Below the pieces are notes generated by a model that saw only the letters and a program-made list of their open reading frames with translations, was not told where the DNA came from and did not search any database. Below, piece by piece: positions 18,076 to 26,187 of a stretch of DNA of 64,000 bases. The stretch lies in assembly GCA_021833825.1 (NCBI GenBank), contig JAKBEL010000011.1:62001-126000 (forward strand), read 5' to 3'. The stretch's first letter is position 1, and the number at the start of each line of letters is the position of its first letter. Source of the DNA: a bacterium (GTDB lineage Bacteria; Babelota; Babeliae; Babelales; Vermiphilaceae). The translations under genes were made by a program, and so were the position numbers.

Positions 18076-18787
18076 GTTGTGATGCACGTTCAGCTGATGT
18101 GCCATGTGCCATCCAATAGAGAACCTTCTGTTTTAAATAGGCCAGTTTGGCAAGTCGCGCCTGTGCTTCTAAAATATCTTTACTCAGATCTGGCATAGCA
18201 AAATAAAAAATGCTCGATTGGTTACTGTTTGCCGCATCAATATAACGATTCAATAGGTCCATTTCGGCTTCAACATCTTGCAAAAATCGTGATATGGCAA
18301 CAGCATGTTTATCGGTTCTATAGGTCTGTAATATGGCAGAGAGCAGTGCGGTATCCTGTTCTTGATTGTTATATACTAGTTCATTCTGTTTGGTCGCGTG
18401 GTCCCAGAGTGACCAGAATGCATTTTGAATGCAGGCTTTACTTAAGCTATAGAGTGTTAGCTTTGATTTAAAGTAGTAGAGTGCTATGATCAGCGCTCCA
18501 GCGCAACCAACTGTTGTTGGAGTGAGAATATTATTGACAGAAAACCAAGGGACCGGTTGTCCGCTGGTGTTGGATATTTCAGGTTCTTTTTCTTTATAGA
18601 GTGGAAAGGTATAATGATTCTCTTGTGACTGTTCATTTTCAATATTGCATTCCTGTTTGAACTTAAAGACTACTTGGCCATCTTGATCATCACAATCAAT
18701 GTTATAGACCTCTCTTTGCGACCAATTGGTCTCATTATATGTTATTGTTGAAGTCAAACAGATGCTTATTATAATAATCTTTTTCAT
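18059..18787 (-). CDS. exported single-span protein of unknown function
   Basis: 242 residues, not recognised. A signal peptide (1-~17) is followed by an acidic region, a Gly/Ala-rich hydrophobic span (about 93-110, VGCAGALIIALYYFKSKL), and a helical C-terminal half containing a likely coiled coil (FLQDVEAEMDLLNRYIDAA). The layout of signal peptide, Gly/Ala-rich span, basic-aromatic residues and helical tail is shared by the exported proteins at 34694-35392, 35453-36316 and 38223-39296, so they may form a divergent family. It overlaps the nth 3' end. Confidence 0.62.
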   Translation of the reverse strand: MKKIIIISICLTSTITYNETNWSQREVYNIDCDDQDGQVVFKFKQECNIENEQSQENHYTFPLYKEKEPEISNTSGQPVPWFSVNNILTPTTVGCAGALIIALYYFKSKLTLYSLSKACIQNAFWSLWDHATKQNELVYNNQEQDTALLSAILQTYRTDKHAVAISRFLQDVEAEMDLLNRYIDAANSNQSSIFYFAMPDLSKDILEAQARLAKLAYLKQKVLYWMAHGTSAERASQPNGYA

Positions 18788-18859
18788 AACCTATCCTCCC
18801 TGATTTATAGGATACAACTCTATCGTAATCAGAGAGGATAAGTAAACACTTTGGGTTCT

Positions 18860-20584
18860 TTATAAAAGATAGTTCTTGATCGCGCTATCGGCTCTATTGA
18901 TGATGTCACTTATGCTTAAATTGAACTCCTGTTTGCCATCACGATGGCGCAATGTAACGGTGTTGTTTTCAACCTCTTTAGCGCCAATGACAAGCATCCA
19001 AGGAACACGCTCAAGTTGAGCCGTTTTGATCTTGCCAGAAATAGGGTCTGAGCTCTCATCAGATACTGCTCTTATGTTATGTTCAAGTAGTTGAGCAAGC
19101 AATTGTGCAGCATATGGTTTTTGTTCGTCAGTAATGGTCAACAGTTTGATCTGTACCGGCGAAAGCCAGAATGGCAGATTTCCTTTGAAGTGCTCAAGCA
19201 AGACACCAATAAAACGTTCAAGAGAGCCATATATTGCGCGATGAATCATAACAGGGCGCTCTTTTTGCCCAGATGGTGCAATGTAAGAGAGATTAAAGCG
19301 CTCAGGTTGAAAGAAATCGACTTGAACAGTTCCACATTGCCATGTTCTGCCCATGGAATCTTCAATATGAAATTCTATTTTAGGTCCATAAAAGGCCCCT
19401 TCGCCAGCCTGAATCTCATAAGGGGTGTTGGTCTGATCAAGCGCATCGGTCAGAGCATCAGTAGCCTTTTGCCAGAATTCATCTGTTCCTAATGCATTGG
19501 TTGGTCTGGTCGATACATAAATCTTAATAGTATCAAAGCCAAACTTTTTGAATGTTTTTAGAATAAGCTTAATGGTTGTTAAGATCTCATCTTTGATCTG
19601 ATCAACTGTGCAGAAGATATGTGCATCATCAATAGTAAATGAGCGCACTCTAAAAAGCCCATGTAAAACACCTGAAAGTTCATTGCGATGAACAAGCCCA
19701 AATTCGGCCAATCGTAATGGCAGTTCACGATATGACCGTGGACGCTCTTTATAGACTAAGATAGACCCAGGGCAGTTCATAGGTCTTATTGCATAATCAT
19801 TCTTTTCTATTTCAGAAAAGAACATATTATCTTTATAGAAATCAAAATGTCCTGATTGCTTCCACATATCAACACTGAGCATAACCGGAGTATTGATCTC
19901 TTTGTATGAGAGCTTTCGGAGCTCTTGGCGTAGAGTATCTTTTAACAGTTGTAATATGATCTTTCCCTTTTCATGAAAGAAAGGAAATCCGGTTCCTTCT
20001 TCATGGAATGAGAATAGATCAAGTTGTCTGCCCAATTTACGATGATCATATTTTTGAGCCTCTTCAATGCGCTGGTCGTATTGCCTTAACTCTTTTGCAG
20101 TTTTAAATGCGGTTCCGGTAATACGTTGCAACGGTTGATTATTGCGGTCAGCTTTCCAATAAGATCCCGAGATGTGAAGTAATTTGAAATTTTTAAGCTC
20201 GCCGGTCGATTTAACGTGCCCACCTTTGCATAGATCATAAAAGTTTCCCTGCTGGGCCAAGCCAACGGTCTCGCCTGGGATCTCATCAATCAGTTGAAGT
20301 TTAAAACGATTATCTTTATACAGTTGACGAGCTTCAGCTTTTGAAATCTGTGTATGGGTTAATGGAATGTTGCGCTCAGCTATCTCTTGCATCCGTTGTG
20401 CAATAAGAGGAAGATCCTCCTCTTTAAAATTGGTAGCTGGGAGAACATCGTAAAAAAAACCCTCTTTGGTTGCAGGTCCAATGGTCAATTGTGTAGTTGG
20501 ATAGAGCTCGCTAATTGCATGAGCAAGTAGATGAGCAGCTGAATGTCGGAGGGTCATTAATTCATCATTGTGATCGAAAGCCAT
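18860..20584 (-). CDS. thrS: threonyl-tRNA synthetase lacking the TGS domain
   Basis: 574 residues; E. coli ThrRS has 642. The protein starts directly with the editing (N2) domain: HSAAH at 14-18 and CKGGH at 119-123 are the editing-site His and Cys/His residues. The class II catalytic core follows, with motif 2 in the block RMNCPGSILVYK...FRVRSFTIDDAHIF and motif 3 near RAIYGSLERF, then the anticodon-binding domain (VQIKLLTI onward). The ~60-residue N-terminal TGS domain is missing and the DNA upstream does not encode it. It charges tRNA-Thr. AAAGGA precedes the ATG. Confidence 0.95.
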   Translation of the reverse strand: MAFDHNDELMTLRHSAAHLLAHAISELYPTTQLTIGPATKEGFFYDVLPATNFKEEDLPLIAQRMQEIAERNIPLTHTQISKAEARQLYKDNRFKLQLIDEIPGETVGLAQQGNFYDLCKGGHVKSTGELKNFKLLHISGSYWKADRNNQPLQRITGTAFKTAKELRQYDQRIEEAQKYDHRKLGRQLDLFSFHEEGTGFPFFHEKGKIILQLLKDTLRQELRKLSYKEINTPVMLSVDMWKQSGHFDFYKDNMFFSEIEKNDYAIRPMNCPGSILVYKERPRSYRELPLRLAEFGLVHRNELSGVLHGLFRVRSFTIDDAHIFCTVDQIKDEILTTIKLILKTFKKFGFDTIKIYVSTRPTNALGTDEFWQKATDALTDALDQTNTPYEIQAGEGAFYGPKIEFHIEDSMGRTWQCGTVQVDFFQPERFNLSYIAPSGQKERPVMIHRAIYGSLERFIGVLLEHFKGNLPFWLSPVQIKLLTITDEQKPYAAQLLAQLLEHNIRAVSDESSDPISGKIKTAQLERVPWMLVIGAKEVENNTVTLRHRDGKQEFNLSISDIINRADSAIKNYLL

Positions 20585-20654
20585 GATGATCCTTTATCTA
20601 AAGTTTCTTTACAATATATCATGGAATAGAAAATAGCTGAAGCCCTCTTTTTTT

Positions 20655-21210
20655 AACCGCGTAGCGGAAATCTCGGGAGCTTGCTCCCGAGCTGGATAGC
20701 GTTTATAATGAGCGATAGCTCATTATGAAAGGATCCTGCTTGGAACTAGATAGGAATTCGCATCATGTATTTCGGATAATGTATCATTTTGTATGGATTC
20801 CCAAATACAGACATAAAGTTTTTACAGAGCCTTATAGATCAAGTCTGAAAGAAATTATTGCGACAATAACTTATGACTATAATATTGAATTAGTTGAGTT
20901 GGAAGTGCCAATTGATCATATTCATATGGTTGTAAAATCTGTTCCCAAACAATGTCCATCAAAGATCATGCAGATTGTGAAAAGTATATCTACGCAGAAA
21001 TTTTTTCAGATGTATCCTGAAATAAGGAAAAAATATTTTTGGGGTGGAAAGTTGTGGACGCAAAGTTTTTTTGTAGAAACAATAGGAAATGCAAATGAAG
21101 AGGTTATTCGCAAGTATGTTAGAAATCAGCTAAAGAAGATGGATCATTCTGAGGAACGAGCCAAGCAACTCAAACTAATTTAGAAGCTCGGTAGCTTGCT
21201 GCCGAGTTCT
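20655..21210 (+). mobile_element. IS200/IS605-type insertion sequence
   Basis: A single Y1 transposase gene is bracketed by subterminal hairpins without inverted terminal repeats, as in IS200. Left side: CCGC/GCGG at 20657-20667, a hairpin with arms CTCGGGAGC and GCTCCCGAG at 20672-20691, and one with arms ATAATGAGC and GCTCATTAT at 20705-20726. Right side: a hairpin of the form CTCGGTAGC/GCTGCCGAG at 21187-21206, closely matching the left one. The exact tips cannot be fixed without an empty site. Confidence 0.75.
20725..21183 (+). CDS. tnpA: IS200/IS605-family Y1 transposase (TnpA)
   Basis: 152 residues, the usual size of IS200 transposases. The HUH motif reads HIHMVV (about 72-77) and the catalytic Tyr is in IRKYVRNQ near 132. 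FVWIPKYRHKVF near the start is the family's typical strand. The enzyme moves single-stranded DNA by recognising terminal hairpins. The ATG at 20725 lies in the right arm of a hairpin and has no Shine-Dalgarno sequence; a TTG at 20740 preceded by AAAGGA gives a protein starting LELDRNSHHVF and is a plausible alternative start. The gene appears intact. Confidence 0.92.
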   Translation: MKGSCLELDRNSHHVFRIMYHFVWIPKYRHKVFTEPYRSSLKEIIATITYDYNIELVELEVPIDHIHMVVKSVPKQCPSKIMQIVKSISTQKFFQMYPEIRKKYFWGGKLWTQSFFVETIGNANEEVIRKYVRNQLKKMDHSEERAKQLKLI

Positions 21211-21214
21211 TCAC

Positions 21215-21248
21215 CCCCATCTACAGGGGAATTTTTCATGTTGCTATA
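21215..21248. repeat. hairpin repeat, left copy, flanking the toxin-antitoxin pair
   Basis: CCCC-loop-GGGG hairpin followed by a TCATGTTGCTATA tail. It matches 22031-22064 at 28 of 34 positions, with most differences in the loop. It lies between the IS200 end and the toxin gene. Confidence 0.65.
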
Positions 21249-21337
21249 ACACTTTAATGGGTGTTAATTGACAATAGGTACTATATAATGATATACTGGG
21301 TTTAGATGCTTGAAACTATGTTAGAAAGGCTATTTGC

Positions 21338-21682
21338 ATGAATCAACTATGGGCAATAGAGTATTTCTTAGAAACTGATGAAATTCCTAAGTGGTTCGAG
21401 TGTCTTGAAGAAGAAGCGGCAGAGTCTGTTTACAAGGAGCTTGGTTTGCTCGAGATCTTTGGAAATATGCTAAAGCTGCCGCATAGCAGAGCTTTGGGAG
21501 ATAAGCTTTTTGAATTAAGAGAGCGTCGATTTGGTTATCGAGTTTATTATACCTTTCAAGGTAATAAGGTAATTATCTTATTAGCAGCAGGTGATAAATC
21601 GACTCAAGAGAGGGATATTAAAGTGGCACGCAAGCGTATAAGTGTATTAGTAAAACGTGAGGTAAAAAATGAAATTGGGTAA
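21338..21682 (+). CDS. higB: RelE/HigB-like toxin (phage Gp49-like family)
   Basis: 114 residues. The pattern of helices followed by strands with LKLPHSRALGDKLFELRERRFGYRVYYTFQGNKVIILLAAGDKSTQERDI-type order (only short parts quoted: LFELRE, RFGYRVYY, IILLAAG) matches the RelE/HigB ribosome-dependent mRNA interferase fold, with conserved basic residues on the C-terminal strands. The partner antitoxin starts 14 bases before this gene ends, in the toxin-first order typical of higBA. The toxin would cleave mRNA when the antitoxin decays. A relic of this same gene is found at 25901-25964. Confidence 0.85.
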   Translation: MNQLWAIEYFLETDEIPKWFECLEEEAAESVYKELGLLEIFGNMLKLPHSRALGDKLFELRERRFGYRVYYTFQGNKVIILLAAGDKSTQERDIKVARKRISVLVKREVKNEIG

Positions 21683-21977
21683 ATTTAAAGATCTTGCAAA
21701 AAAAAGATTCAGTAAAGAAAAAATTGCTCAAATGAATCGTGAAGTTGCCCTTGAAGCCGAGGCGATGCGCTCATTGCAAAAGAATATCAAAGAGGCTTTA
21801 GATTTGTATATGGAGCAACAAAAGATTGGGTTTAATGAAGTTGTTCGGCGTTTAGGTTCAACTCCGAGGCAGATTGCACAAATTCAAAAAGGTAGCTCAA
21901 ATTTAAGAATGTCTACGCTTGCGCATATCTCAGCAATGCTTGGTCAAACGCCAGTAATCATGTTTAAAAAAAAGTAG
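21669..21977 (+). CDS. higA: HigA-like XRE-family antitoxin
   Basis: 102 residues. The C-terminal two thirds is an XRE/Cro helix-turn-helix (about 50-95) with FNEVVRRLGSTPRQIAQIQK and the recognition helix followed by MSTLAHISAMLG. The N-terminal ~45 residues are charged and helical and could bind the toxin. It overlaps the higB-like gene by 14 bases and would neutralise it and repress the shared promoter. The start ATG is preceded by a GTGAGG-type site in the toxin gene. Confidence 0.85.
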   Translation: MKLGKFKDLAKKRFSKEKIAQMNREVALEAEAMRSLQKNIKEALDLYMEQQKIGFNEVVRRLGSTPRQIAQIQKGSSNLRMSTLAHISAMLGQTPVIMFKKK

Positions 21978-22030
21978 CATTGTAAAGAGATCTACTTGTG
22001 TATTTAAATATCTTTGTTGTCTTTTTTTAT

Positions 22031-22064
22031 CCCCATACTTAGGGGAACTTATCATGTTGCTATA
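22031..22064. repeat. hairpin repeat, right copy, flanking the toxin-antitoxin pair
   Basis: Second copy of the CCCC-loop-GGGG hairpin with the conserved TCATGTTGCTATA tail, direct orientation, 53 bases after the antitoxin stop. The pair at 21215 and 22031 brackets the toxin-antitoxin module exactly. Confidence 0.65.
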
Positions 22065-22170
22065 GCATGGACCAAGGACAGGCATTTTACTTAAGGCTTT
22101 TGGTCGAGTATTCTAATTGTTAGAGATTGAGCTATCTATATATATTTAAAGGTAAAATGGAAGGGTTTTT

Positions 22171-23298
22171 ATGGAAAATTGGGTAAAATTATGTAGAGGG
22201 TTTCTATTTTTGGGGTCCTTGGTAACCATTGCAACAGTATGTTCGCAAGATGGGGGTTTGGCTGCACGTAAGAAAATCTATCAAGGAGTGGCTGGGTTTT
22301 TAGAAAAATACACTGATAATGAGTTAGAACAGTTTCTTAAGCAAGGAGAGGCAGTAAATGGTAGCTATGGTGAATGTAAAAAAATCATCGTTAATGGCGC
22401 CGAAGTATTTGTTAAACAGGTTCCTTTGACTGATATTGAAGCACTGCCTGAAAATATACGATCTACTCGCAATCATTTTAACCTTCCTACCTATTATCAA
22501 TATGGTATCGGCTCTGCTGGTTTTGGGGTTTGGCGAGAGCTTGAAGCTCATATTATGACAACGCAGTGGGTTCTTAATGGTCAATGTCCATATTTCCCTT
22601 TACTTTATCACTGGCGAATATTGCCTTTGCCAAAGGCTAATCCTGCGACAGAAGAACAAAAGGCATGGCTTGATGATACGGTTATTTATTGGAATAATAA
22701 CTCAGCTGTTAAAAAACGCATTGAAGATATGTTTTTTGCTCCAAAGGCAGTAACTCTTTTTATTGAATCTATTCCTGAAAGAGTTGATCATTGGCTTGAA
22801 AAAGAGATTGCCAAGGGTGAAGTGGCTGGTGATATAGCTATTGCACAAGTATTTAATGATTTAGAAAAAGTAACACATTTTATGCAGTCACAGCGATTTA
22901 TTCATTTTGATGCACATTTTAAGAATATTTTAACTGATGGAAAGCAGCTTTATCTAACTGATTTTGGGTTGGCAATATCTGCAGATTTTGCACTTTCTGT
23001 AGATGAGCAAGAATTTTTTGAGCAACATATAATGTATGATAGTTGCTATATTAAAGCGTATACAATTTTATGGTTGCAAAAAATTCTTTTTCCGAATCAT
23101 GATCAAAAGAGTCTATTGGAAGATTATGCACAAGTGGAAGAGTTTAAAATTGCATCTCCATATGTACAGCAAATTTTCAAGAAATATGCTCCCTTTGCAC
23201 TTGTCATGAATGAACTTGAAAATAAACTTAGAAATGAAAGTAAGTTGACCCCTTATCCAGCAGGGGCGCTTGAGCGTCTTTCTCATGAGTTGTTATAG
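22171..23298 (+). CDS. exported protein-kinase-fold protein
   Basis: 375 residues. The N-terminus (1-~25) is a hydrophobic signal-like segment. The rest follows the kinase/aminoglycoside-phosphotransferase plan: a beta3-type Lys82 in VFVKQVP, a candidate alphaC Glu at 123 or 125, a catalytic loop FIHFDAHFKNIL with His245, Asp247 and Asn252, and a DFG (264-266) in YLTDFGLA. All core catalytic residues are therefore present. The catalytic loop (HFDAHxxN) is closer to the APH/choline-kinase or lipopolysaccharide-kinase type than to the HRD of Ser/Thr kinases. The target is unknown; export suggests host or envelope substrates, which is inference. The stop overlaps the GTG of the next fragment. 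Confidence 0.72.
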   Translation: MENWVKLCRGFLFLGSLVTIATVCSQDGGLAARKKIYQGVAGFLEKYTDNELEQFLKQGEAVNGSYGECKKIIVNGAEVFVKQVPLTDIEALPENIRSTRNHFNLPTYYQYGIGSAGFGVWRELEAHIMTTQWVLNGQCPYFPLLYHWRILPLPKANPATEEQKAWLDDTVIYWNNNSAVKKRIEDMFFAPKAVTLFIESIPERVDHWLEKEIAKGEVAGDIAIAQVFNDLEKVTHFMQSQRFIHFDAHFKNILTDGKQLYLTDFGLAISADFALSVDEQEFFEQHIMYDSCYIKAYTILWLQKILFPNHDQKSLLEDYAQVEEFKIASPYVQQIFKKYAPFALVMNELENKLRNESKLTPYPAGALERLSHELL

Positions 23299-23483
23299 TG
23301 AAAAAAATATGGCTATTTGCTTGTACAATAAGCATACTATTCATGGGTATGGTTGTGTTAAATAAAATATATACGGATAAGGCTGTTTCTATGGACATAC
23401 AACATCTTTTACAAGAACATGTTGAACATAGTCGTGCGACCGGTGCGGCTGTTGGGTTTATTGATAATGGTAAAGTACACTAA
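23298..23483 (+). pseudogene. truncated beta-lactamase-like serine hydrolase, N-terminal fragment
   Basis: 61 codons starting at a GTG that overlaps the previous stop (TAGTG). It encodes a hydrophobic leader (1-~22) and then a segment ending ATGAAVGFIDNGKVH followed by a stop. That final block matches the first strand pair of class C beta-lactamase/serine-hydrolase proteins (typically G.AVGVI..GK..Y), which continue for some 300 more residues with the SxxK motif. Nothing of the rest is found downstream, so this is a gene remnant. It could still yield a small membrane peptide. Confidence 0.55.
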
Positions 23484-23538
23484 TTGTTATTGATGCTGTG
23501 TACGTGACATGCTTAAAAACTAAGAAAGAGAAAAAAAT

Positions 23539-23769
23539 ATGTTAAAAAATCTACTGGCGTCTATCTGCAAAAAGGTTGTTTTAGATTGTGAAAAAATGTT
23601 TCCTCTTCATCTGATATGGGCTATCAGTTGGTTTATTGGAGGGAGCGCTCTCTCTTTGATAACGAATATGCATGTACAGTTTGGTCTTTATTATCTTATA
23701 TCATGTGCTCTGTTGTTGAATCTTTATTCGATATGTAAAATGTACTGTAGATTATTGAAGATAAAGTAA
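23539..23769 (+). CDS. small membrane protein of unknown function
   Basis: 76 residues with two hydrophobic segments (about 22-42 and 47-66, joined by a short NMHVQ loop), and charged ends. Not recognised. The ATG at 23539 follows AGAAAGAGAAA. It sits between a beta-lactamase remnant and a probably frameshifted ORF, so it could itself be a remnant. Confidence 0.45.
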   Translation: MLKNLLASICKKVVLDCEKMFPLHLIWAISWFIGGSALSLITNMHVQFGLYYLISCALLLNLYSICKMYCRLLKIK

Positions 23770-23779
23770 GGAACAAAGT

Positions 23780-24074
23780 ATGAATCAGGTGAAGTCCACT
23801 TTTTTAATGATTGTTGATGCCATTTTTTATTCTTGTCGAATTTCCAAAGCGACCTTCTGATCAATATATAGAGCATAGCATAAAAGCAGTGAAATCGCTA
23901 ATGAAAGTGGTGAAAAATAAGGCTATTTTTCTTACTTGCCAGTATATGCGATTTATACTATATGATTGCATAACAGTTGTGATGCGCTCTGCAAATCGTT
24001 CATCTAGAATTCGTATCTTGTGTTCTACGTTGTTTGTTTTACATATTACATCTCTTTTTTGCTATATGCAATAA
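23780..24074 (+). pseudogene. probable frameshifted ORF
   Basis: An ATG at 23780 follows AAGTAAGGAAC and starts MNQVKSTFLMIVDAIF, but this frame ends after 26 codons. The +1-type frame that overlaps it at the T-run near 23822 continues as ILVEFPKRPSDQYIEHS and runs to a stop at 24072-24074. A single-base change in the T-run would join them into a protein of about 97 residues. An ATG at 23811 could start the second part alone. The product is not recognised. Confidence 0.35.
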
Positions 24075-24075
24075 C

Positions 24076-24107
24076 TTGCGATTTTGATTAATATCGCAAA
24101 TGTTTTT
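24076..24107 (+). terminator. probable intrinsic terminator
   Basis: Arms TTGCGAT (24076-24082) and ATCGCAA (24093-24099) with a 10-base loop, followed by TGTTTTT. It ends the group of small ORFs that follow the kinase-like gene. Confidence 0.5.
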
Positions 24108-24207
24108 AACATTTTTTTTGTTTGACAACTTATTAATTAATCTGTACAACTATTTGAGCAGTGCACAGCAAACTTAAGTATATGTTATTTTTTAGAAGGA
24201 ATTGTTT

Positions 24208-24774
24208 ATGAAAACAATAGGATTGTTTCCTTGTTTATTTTTTGTCTCATCGTTACTATCTTCAGAATTAACCCCTCTTAAATCTTATGACAATCTGTTT
24301 GAATTATCACGAAATGATCGTGACTACTCATTGCGTAATGATAAATTTGCTATGCATTTCCCTGTACATCAAGTAAGCAAACCGATCAGAGATTTGCGCG
24401 CTGATCAGCTTGCTGCATTATTAAAAAGCAACTCTTACTATTTAAAAGCAACAGAGCTTTCAGATGGTACCCATACACTTGATCTTCAAGGAAGATTACA
24501 AGGTGGTGCATGGGGTGACGGTGGATTATTTGGATATGTTGTTGGAAAAGTTGTAGTACCTGGTGTTATCTTAGTTCCATCCTACCTTATAGTTTATACA
24601 GGTAAAGCTATATTACATGTAAAATGTGGTCCTGAAAAAGCAGCGGCATTTGGTGAATCTGCTAACCAATATTTCCTTCCAGCAATGCATGATTTAGCTT
24701 TAAAAGCTGGTGATGCTGTTGCTCCTGTAGCTGGAGCAGTCGGTGCTGTTATTGGTGGTAAAGGTCCTCAGTAA
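24208..24774 (+). CDS. exported protein with glycine/valine-rich hydrophobic region, unknown function
   Basis: 188 residues from the ATG at 24208, which follows AAGGA by seven bases; the TTG two codons earlier is less likely. A signal peptide covers about 1-18 (ending LLSSEL). The middle part is polar; a Gly/Val-rich hydrophobic stretch (about 108-135, GGLFGYVVGKVVVPGVILVP) could insert in a membrane, and the C-terminus is Ala/Gly/Val-rich (AVAPVAGAVGAVIGGKG). Not recognised. A possible -35 TTGACA lies at 24123-24128 with a weak -10. Confidence 0.55.
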   Translation: MKTIGLFPCLFFVSSLLSSELTPLKSYDNLFELSRNDRDYSLRNDKFAMHFPVHQVSKPIRDLRADQLAALLKSNSYYLKATELSDGTHTLDLQGRLQGGAWGDGGLFGYVVGKVVVPGVILVPSYLIVYTGKAILHVKCGPEKAAAFGESANQYFLPAMHDLALKAGDAVAPVAGAVGAVIGGKGPQ

Positions 24775-24816
24775 TAATTAATTATAGATATGCATATCGC
24801 TTAAAAAGGTTTTTAT

Positions 24817-25182
24817 ATGTTAAAAAAATTAGCATTAATAGTAGTATTGGGTATAAGTAGCTTATACGCAAATGATGCTCCTAAGGATGGTTTAATAAAA
24901 AAAATTAAACATAGTTCTACGATGGCAAAAATTATGGGTGGTATTGTACCATGCGTAGCGACAATTATATCTATGGAAGTTATAGGACGAGTATATAAAG
25001 ATCTGCCAGATAAAGAAAATATCGTGATTGCTGCTTATTATATTAAATGTATAGCATTGGGTGTAGCTCTTGTTTTTTATGATTGGATAGTTAAGTTTCA
25101 TATAAAGAAAAAGCTATGCAGTACCAAACAAAAGAAAAAAACTGTAGCTATAACGTCTGACTCGGTTTTTATATCTCCGTAA
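24817..25182 (+). CDS. exported or membrane protein of unknown function
   Basis: 121 residues. The first ~18 residues form a signal peptide ending LYAND. Two hydrophobic segments follow (about 43-60, GGIVPCVATIISMEVIG, and 75-95, YYIKCIALGVALVFYDWIV) with a basic C-terminal tail. It begins 42 bases after the previous gene, on the same strand. Not recognised. Confidence 0.55.
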   Translation: MLKKLALIVVLGISSLYANDAPKDGLIKKIKHSSTMAKIMGGIVPCVATIISMEVIGRVYKDLPDKENIVIAAYYIKCIALGVALVFYDWIVKFHIKKKLCSTKQKKKTVAITSDSVFISP

Positions 25183-25292
25183 TATTATATTTTATATAAG
25201 CTCTTTCTTATTTAAAATGATGTTAAAGAAGAAACCGCGATTGATCTAATGGCTTCTCTAACCAATTAAATGGAAGCGCAACGACTGCGATA

Positions 25293-25775
25293 CTATCCTA
25301 ATCGATGCTCTAGTAGTAACTTTTCAACGTTAATTGCTTCTTGATGGTTGGTGCACAGAAGTATAAATGGCAACACCATCGGTATGGTTATGACAAATGA
25401 AGCAATCATGTAAAATCCAATAAATTGAGCGACTGGCAAAATTAAATCGGTACAGTTTATCTCATCAAGTCTACATTCAGCATGAGTTTTGATAAATGTA
25501 TATATTGGATAAATAGAGGCTGCAGTACAAGATGCGACAATCATTTTTTGTAAAGCGCTTGGTTCTATGGCATGCGTCTTCATAGCATACTCACATTGCT
25601 CAACAACTTTATGTGCAGCAGTTATATACTGTTCATAATTAGTTAGATCGTACTCTTTCTGCAATAGAAGGACGGTAACTTTCTTTAAATCATGCTCATT
25701 AATAGCGTCAAGCAACTGGTCGCATCGAGTTAATGGTGTCATGATAAGTGTTGCCACTAATAATAATTTTTTCAC
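25293..25775 (-). CDS. exported protein with a single ankyrin-like segment and membrane spans
   Basis: 160 residues. A signal peptide (1-~17) is followed by CDQLLDAINEHDLKKVTVLL, which resembles the helix pair of one ankyrin repeat. Two hydrophobic segments lie at about 79-96 and 117-145. It is too short for a working ankyrin array and may be a decayed or minimal member of a family of exported ankyrin proteins. ACTC-GG-like sequence GGAGACTC precedes the ATG. Confidence 0.5.
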   Translation of the reverse strand: MKKLLLVATLIMTPLTRCDQLLDAINEHDLKKVTVLLLQKEYDLTNYEQYITAAHKVVEQCEYAMKTHAIEPSALQKMIVASCTAASIYPIYTFIKTHAECRLDEINCTDLILPVAQFIGFYMIASFVITIPMVLPFILLCTNHQEAINVEKLLLEHRLG

Positions 25776-26187
25776 AGAGTCTCCTAGAGAATTAACAGTT
25801 AACTGTCTATATAATACTTTATTTGACTTGTAATTGTCTAATTATCTGACCGCTTGGACATGGTTGAGTCTCTGCAATCCTTTTCAGTTTTATGCTATGT
25901 TAATTATCTTATTAGCAGCTGGTGATAAATCGACTCAAGAGAAGCATATTAAAGTGGCACGCAATCCTCTGTAGAAGCAATTCTTGTATAACATCAGTTC
26001 CAAATAAAATATAAAAATTTCCCTGTTCTTGGGCAAGAGCACTCTATTTTCATATAAAAATATCAGAGCAAAAAGAGGCAACTATAGCAAAAAACTTTAT
26101 AATGAGTATTTTATTTGCAGGTGTTGAATAGCTCATGCTAGCATCAACATTGAGAGTGCATTATTTTTCAAAAAAGAAAGACTAGTA
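25776..26187. other. 412-base spacer with toxin-gene relic
   Basis: No convincing gene. It holds a 64-base copy of part of the higB-like gene (25901-25964) and otherwise AT-rich sequence leading to the PIN-PhoH gene. Confidence 0.6.
25901..25964 (+). pseudogene. relic of the higB-like toxin gene
   Basis: 61 of 64 bases match 21570-21633, the part of the toxin gene encoding VIILLAAGDKSTQE onward. The reading frame is disrupted soon after (a stop follows the GCACGCAAT junction) and no start precedes it. It marks a former second copy, or a deletion or recombination event between copies. Confidence 0.8.
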
